From an uncultured Ignavibacteria bacterium (GTDB taxonomy: Bacteria; Bacteroidota; Ignavibacteria; Ignavibacteriales; Melioribacteraceae): 10,376 nucleotides of DNA. The notes beneath the pieces were generated by a model. It searched no databases. It was not told the DNA's origin and was given only the letters and a program-made list of their open reading frames with translations. The translations under genes and the position numbers were made by a program. Each line of letters opens with the position of its first letter. Position 1 is the stretch's first letter. Location: positions 1 to 10,376 of the forward strand of contig CALGLM010000114.1 in the NCBI GenBank assembly GCA_937930275.1, in the 5' to 3' direction. Shown here in pieces: positions 7,571 to 10,376 of this stretch.

Positions 7571-7634
7571 ATTATAATTTAATTTAGTATTTTATTGTAA
7601 ATGTAATTGCCAATTTGTTTAAAAAGAGTTAATT

Positions 7635-8423
7635 ATGAAAAAAGTACTATTTTTTATCATCGTTTTATCAATACAGGTATTTTCTCAAGTAAAGTATAGT
7701 GAATTAAAGGATATTAAATATTATGAAAATTCTGATGATAGTTATGTAAATGAAAAATGTAAATTAGATATTTATTATCCCAAAGACGTGCAAGGTTATA
7801 AAACTGTTGTTTGGTTTCACGGAGGCGGATTAGTGGAAGGCGAAAAAGAAATTCCGGAAAGATTAAAAATGAACGGGTTTGCAATAATAGGTGTCGGTTA
7901 TAGATTAACTCCCAAAGTAAAGGGTGAAGTTTGTATTAAAGATGCAGCAGCAGCAGTTGCATGGGTTTATAAAAATATTACTAAGTATGGTGGTGATACT
8001 AATAAAATATATCTATCGGGATTTTCGGCTGGCGGTTATTTAACTTTAATGTTAGGATTGGATAAAAGTTGGCTTGGCAGATATAATATTGATTGTGATA
8101 AATTAGCCGGATTAATTCCGTTTAGCGGTCAATGTGTAACACATTTTACGATAAGAAAAGAAATGGGAATACCGGAACTTACTCCAATTATAGATAAGTT
8201 TGCACCACTATTTTATGTGCGGGCAAATACTGCACCGATATTGTTGTTAACCGGAGATAGAGAACTTGAGTTATTAGGTAGATATGAAGAAAATGCATAT
8301 TTACTAAGAATGTTAAAACTTTCCGGAAATAAAAACTGTGCCCATTACGAGTTTGACGGTTACGGACACAATATTTTAGAGCCGGGGTATCCGATATTAA
8401 TTAACAGAGTACTTGAAGAATAA
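7635..8423 (+). CDS. Secreted alpha/beta hydrolase (esterase/lipase type)
   Basis: This is a 262-residue serine hydrolase with an N-terminal signal peptide (residues 1-17, MKK then a hydrophobic core, VFS|Q). It is probably exported to the periplasm, possibly as a carboxylesterase. The oxyanion-hole motif HGGG is at 62-65 (WFHGGG). The nucleophile elbow GFSAG is at 129-133 with S131. The likely catalytic acid is D208 in TGDRE, and the likely catalytic histidine is H245 in GYGHN. The full triad is thus visible in the right order and at usual spacing for the BD-FAE/esterase-lipase group, with family-typical length. The substrate cannot be told from sequence. It follows the operon terminator and precedes a long non-coding gap, so it is probably transcribed alone. 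Only a weak purine-rich stretch (AAAAAGAG, 7620s) serves as ribosome site, which is common in Bacteroidota-like genomes. Confidence 0.87.
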   Translation: MKKVLFFIIVLSIQVFSQVKYSELKDIKYYENSDDSYVNEKCKLDIYYPKDVQGYKTVVWFHGGGLVEGEKEIPERLKMNGFAIIGVGYRLTPKVKGEVCIKDAAAAVAWVYKNITKYGGDTNKIYLSGFSAGGYLTLMLGLDKSWLGRYNIDCDKLAGLIPFSGQCVTHFTIRKEMGIPELTPIIDKFAPLFYVRANTAPILLLTGDRELELLGRYEENAYLLRMLKLSGNKNCAHYEFDGYGHNILEPGYPILINRVLEE

Positions 8424-8503
8424 GTTTGAATTTTTATTTGTAGCGTTTAATCTTTCAAGTAATATTTTTATAAATCTTCTAAGTTTACACTTCTATACAG
8501 TGC

Positions 8504-8540
8504 ACTTCAAGATGATTTTATTTAAGAAAAATCATGAAGT
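8504..8540 (+). repeat. Bulged inverted repeat in the intergenic region
   Basis: ACTTCA (8504-8509) plus TGATTTT (8513-8519) pair with AAAATCA (8528-8534) plus TGAAGT (8535-8540). This gives 13 base pairs with a three-base bulge and an 8-base loop. No T-run follows on either strand, so it is not a standard terminator. It lies 81 bases after the hydrolase stop and could be a 3'-end structure or an operator. Confidence 0.4.
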
Positions 8541-8767
8541 TCATTTCCAATTATAAAGAAATTTTCTAATTAGTGAGAATAGACAGAAAATTAAAATGTA
8601 AGAATTCTTAAAAGTAAAAAAATATAACTTTTATTAAACCATATTTAACTAATTACAAAATAAGAAATTAACCGTTTATAAGAGTATTACTAATGTGAAT
8701 AAATGCTGTAAATATTCATTATGCTGATAGGCATATATTTTGATTAGATAAATTATTAATTTTAAAT

Positions 8768-8772
8768 AGAGG
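8768..8772 (+). promoter_or_regulatory. Ribosome binding site (AGAGG) for methylmalonyl-CoA epimerase
   Basis: AGAGG lies five bases ahead of the ATG at 8778 and supports that start. Confidence 0.65.
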
Positions 8773-8777
8773 TTAAG

Positions 8778-9179
8778 ATGAACATTTCGCATATTGAGCA
8801 TATCGGTATTGCAGTAAAAAATCTGGAAGAATCAATCAAGTATTATGAAAATGTTTTAGGGCTAAAATGTTATGCAGTTGAAGAAGTTAAAGATCAAAGA
8901 GTAAAAACAGCGTTTTTTATGGTTGGTCAAACCAAAATTGAATTATTGGAATCGACAGATCCGGAAGGACCAATCGGAAAATATATTGAAAAGAAAGGAG
9001 AAGGGATACATCATTTAGCTTTTGCGGTAAATAATGTTGCAGAAGCTTTAACCGAAGCAGAACAAAAAGGAATACAATTAATAGATAAAGCTCCGCGTAA
9101 AGGTGCAGAAGGGTTAAATATTGCCTTCTTACACCCAAAATCCACAAGCGGCGTATTAACAGAACTATGTTCAAAATAA
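8778..9179 (+). CDS. mce: Methylmalonyl-CoA epimerase (VOC superfamily)
   Basis: This 133-residue enzyme should interconvert the (R) and (S) forms of methylmalonyl-CoA, linking propionyl-CoA carboxylation or decarboxylation to methylmalonyl-CoA mutase. Two beta-alpha-beta-beta-beta VOC modules are visible: HIEHIGIAVKNLEESIKYYE at 5-24, and HHLAFAVNN at 78-86. Expected metal ligands are H8 (EHIGIAV), E55 (TKIELLE), the HH at 78-79, and E129 (LTELCSK). DPEGPIGKYIEKKGEGIHH (61-79) is the typical loop of this family. The length matches the family. The carboxyltransferase gene follows 38 bases later, a pairing known from propionate and succinate pathways, which supports this role over other VOC proteins. 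The two genes are probably co-transcribed. Confidence 0.93.
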   Translation: MNISHIEHIGIAVKNLEESIKYYENVLGLKCYAVEEVKDQRVKTAFFMVGQTKIELLESTDPEGPIGKYIEKKGEGIHHLAFAVNNVAEALTEAEQKGIQLIDKAPRKGAEGLNIAFLHPKSTSGVLTELCSK

Positions 9180-9202
9180 ATTAAAATTCTTTTAGAATTA
9201 AA

Positions 9203-9206
9203 AGGA
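9203..9206 (+). promoter_or_regulatory. Ribosome binding site (AGGA) for the carboxyltransferase gene
   Basis: AGGA, in the run AAAAGGAAC, lies 11 bases ahead of the ATG at 9218. A short hairpin just upstream (AATTCT 9185-9190, AGAATT 9194-9199, loop TTT) has no following T-run, so it should not separate the gene from the epimerase. Confidence 0.5.
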
Positions 9207-9217
9207 ACTTATTAACA

Positions 9218-10376
9218 ATGGCAATTCAAGAAAAAATTAAAGAATTAATGGATATGCGGGCAAAAGCCCGTTTAGGCGGCGGTGAAAAAAGAATAGAATC
9301 ACAACATCAAAAAGGAAAATATACCGCACGCGAACGTATAGACATGTTATTGGATGAAGGGAGCTTTGAAGAATTTGATATGTTTGTTTCGCATAGAACA
9401 GTAGATTTTGGCTTAGATAAACAAACATATCTTTCTGACGGAGTGGTTACCGGTTACGGTACAATTGACGGACGTTTAGTATATGTATTCTCGCAAGATT
9501 TTACAGTTTTTGGCGGTTCACTTTCCGAGATGTACGCTCAAAAAATTTGTAAAGTAATGGATAAGGCAATGAAAGTAGGTGCACCTGTTATTGGAATTAA
9601 CGATAGCGGTGGTGCTCGTATTCAAGAAGGGGTTAAAAGTTTAGGCGGATATGCCGAAATTTTTGAAAGAAACATTTTAGCAAGCGGTGTTGTTCCGCAA
9701 ATTTCCGCAATATTTGGACCATGCGCAGGTGGTGCTGTTTACTCGCCGGCGTTAACCGATTTTACCATTATGACAAAAAATACAAGCTATATGTTTGTAA
9801 CAGGTCCCAAAGTTGTTAAAACCGTTACAGGTGAAGTTGTAACCGATGAAGAATTAGGCGGTGCAATGGTTCACGCTACAAAATCCGGTGTTACACATTT
9901 TGTTGCAGATGATGAAAATGAAGGTATATTACTTATAAGAAAACTATTAAGTTACATGCCGCAAAATAATTTAGAAGATCCGCCTTTAGCACCTTGTGAT
10001 GATCCGATAGATAGATTAGACGATTCGCTAAACGAGATTATTCCTGAAAACCCAAATAAACCATATGACGTAAAAGACGTTATTCACTCGGTTGTAGATT
10101 ATAACGAGTTCTTAGAAGTTCAAAGACACTATGCTCCTAACATTATTACCGGATTTGCCCGATTTAACGGAATGAGTGTAGGTATTATAGCAAACCAGCC
10201 CAGTTTTTTAGCGGGTGTTTTAGATATAAATGCATCGCGTAAAGCTGCACGTTTTGTAAGATTTTGTGATGCATTCAATATTCCGTTAGTTACTTTAGTT
10301 GATGTACCCGGCTTTTTACCCGGTACTGCTCAGGAATACGGCGGTATTATTTTACACGGTGCCAAATTATTATTTG
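9218..10376 (+). CDS. Acyl-CoA carboxylase carboxyltransferase subunit (propionyl-CoA carboxylase beta / methylmalonyl-CoA decarboxylase alpha), 3' partial
   Basis: The frame opens at the ATG at 9218 ([20 protein letters not shown]) and runs 386 codons to the edge without a stop. Family members are about 510-520 residues, so roughly the last quarter is missing. It transfers a carboxyl group between biotin and propionyl/methylmalonyl-CoA in the cytoplasm. Family marks are [20 protein letters not shown] near the N-terminus, [10 protein letters not shown] from 129 and GPCAGGA at 167-173 (the first crotonase-like half with its acyl-CoA and oxyanion glycines), then [10 protein letters not shown] at 361-370 and [13 protein letters not shown] in the second half. 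The epimerase directly upstream supports a methylmalonyl-CoA substrate. Whether it belongs to an ATP-driven carboxylase (pccB) or a sodium-pumping decarboxylase (mmdA) depends on genes beyond the window, so no symbol is given. I saw no frame break. Confidence 0.94.
   Translation, partial: MAIQEKIKELMDMRAKARLGGGEKRIESQHQKGKYTARERIDMLLDEGSFEEFDMFVSHRTVDFGLDKQTYLSDGVVTGYGTIDGRLVYVFSQDFTVFGGSLSEMYAQKICKVMDKAMKVGAPVIGINDSGGARIQEGVKSLGGYAEIFERNILASGVVPQISAIFGPCAGGAVYSPALTDFTIMTKNTSYMFVTGPKVVKTVTGEVVTDEELGGAMVHATKSGVTHFVADDENEGILLIRKLLSYMPQNNLEDPPLAPCDDPIDRLDDSLNEIIPENPNKPYDVKDVIHSVVDYNEFLEVQRHYAPNIITGFARFNGMSVGIIANQPSFLAGVLDINASRKAARFVRFCDAFNIPLVTLVDVPGFLPGTAQEYGGIILHGAKLLF

Larger units (their letters stand above)
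8424..8777. other. 354-base AT-rich intergenic region without a gene
   Basis: I see no open frame of useful length with a ribosome site, no tRNA-like fold and no convincing promoter consensus on either strand. It contains a bulged hairpin (8504-8540), a perfect 12-base palindrome TAAGAATTCTTA (8599-8610), and a 7-base-pair inverted repeat (8609-8615 with 8627-8633). It presumably holds the 3' end of the hydrolase transcript and the promoter of the epimerase gene. Confidence 0.6.

Noticed and set aside
8411..8460. Possible terminator after the hydrolase (ACTTGAA near the stop codon with TTCAAGT about 30 bases later)
   Set aside because: The stem is only seven base pairs with a very long loop, overlaps the coding end, and the following T-rich stretch is interrupted.
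8720..8735. TATGC-6-GCATA inverted repeat upstream of the epimerase as an operator
   Set aside because: Five-base arms are expected by chance in this AT-rich region, and there is no second copy or known regulator to match.
8736..8777. Promoter upstream of the epimerase (TATATTTTG, or TTGATT-17-TAAATA)
   Set aside because: The first is off by one base from the Bacteroidota -7 pattern and has no clear TTG at the right distance. The second would start transcription almost on the ribosome site. Neither is strong enough to annotate.

Overview
The window is AT-rich DNA (roughly two-thirds A+T by eye), and every convincing gene is on the + strand. The gene content is multiheme c-type cytochromes, a membrane b/c cytochrome, and a methylmalonyl-CoA epimerase next to a biotin-dependent carboxyltransferase. 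The protein style suggests an anaerobic or respiratory member of the Bacteroidota/Chlorobi/Ignavibacteria group. That placement is inferred from gene content and residue style only. The left edge is a contig end: bases 1-45 are Illumina TruSeq adapter with its index, not genomic DNA. The right edge cuts a gene.

Region 1 (46-7485) looks like one transcription unit of five genes with gaps of 1, 2, 13 and 13 bases, closed by a strong intrinsic terminator at 7524-7570. The order is: a secreted 13-heme cytochrome c that has lost at most the first two bases of its start codon; a transmembrane histidine kinase with two heme c-type motifs in its periplasmic sensor and a Cys-containing insertion inside its ATPase domain; a response regulator with a GcvH-like C-terminal domain; a second, membrane-anchored response regulator with the same kind of C-terminal domain; and an 825-residue fusion of a 16-heme cytochrome c region to a five-helix cytochrome b-type membrane domain, similar in plan to Geobacter CbcL. 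Together these read as a quinone-linked electron-transfer module bundled with its own redox or heme-based signalling system. The predicted outputs are not DNA-binding domains. In both regulators the position expected to carry the lipoyl lysine of GcvH is not lysine. This is the most interesting part of the window.

Region 2 (7635-8423) is a single gene for a small secreted alpha/beta hydrolase (esterase/lipase type). It is followed by 354 bases without a gene (8424-8777), very AT-rich, with several inverted repeats of unknown meaning.

Region 3 (8778 to the end) is a metabolic unit. It holds methylmalonyl-CoA epimerase, then a propionyl-CoA carboxylase / methylmalonyl-CoA decarboxylase carboxyltransferase subunit that runs off the right edge. 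These would interconvert propionyl-CoA and methylmalonyl-CoA toward succinyl-CoA. No RNA genes, CRISPR arrays or insertion sequences were seen.
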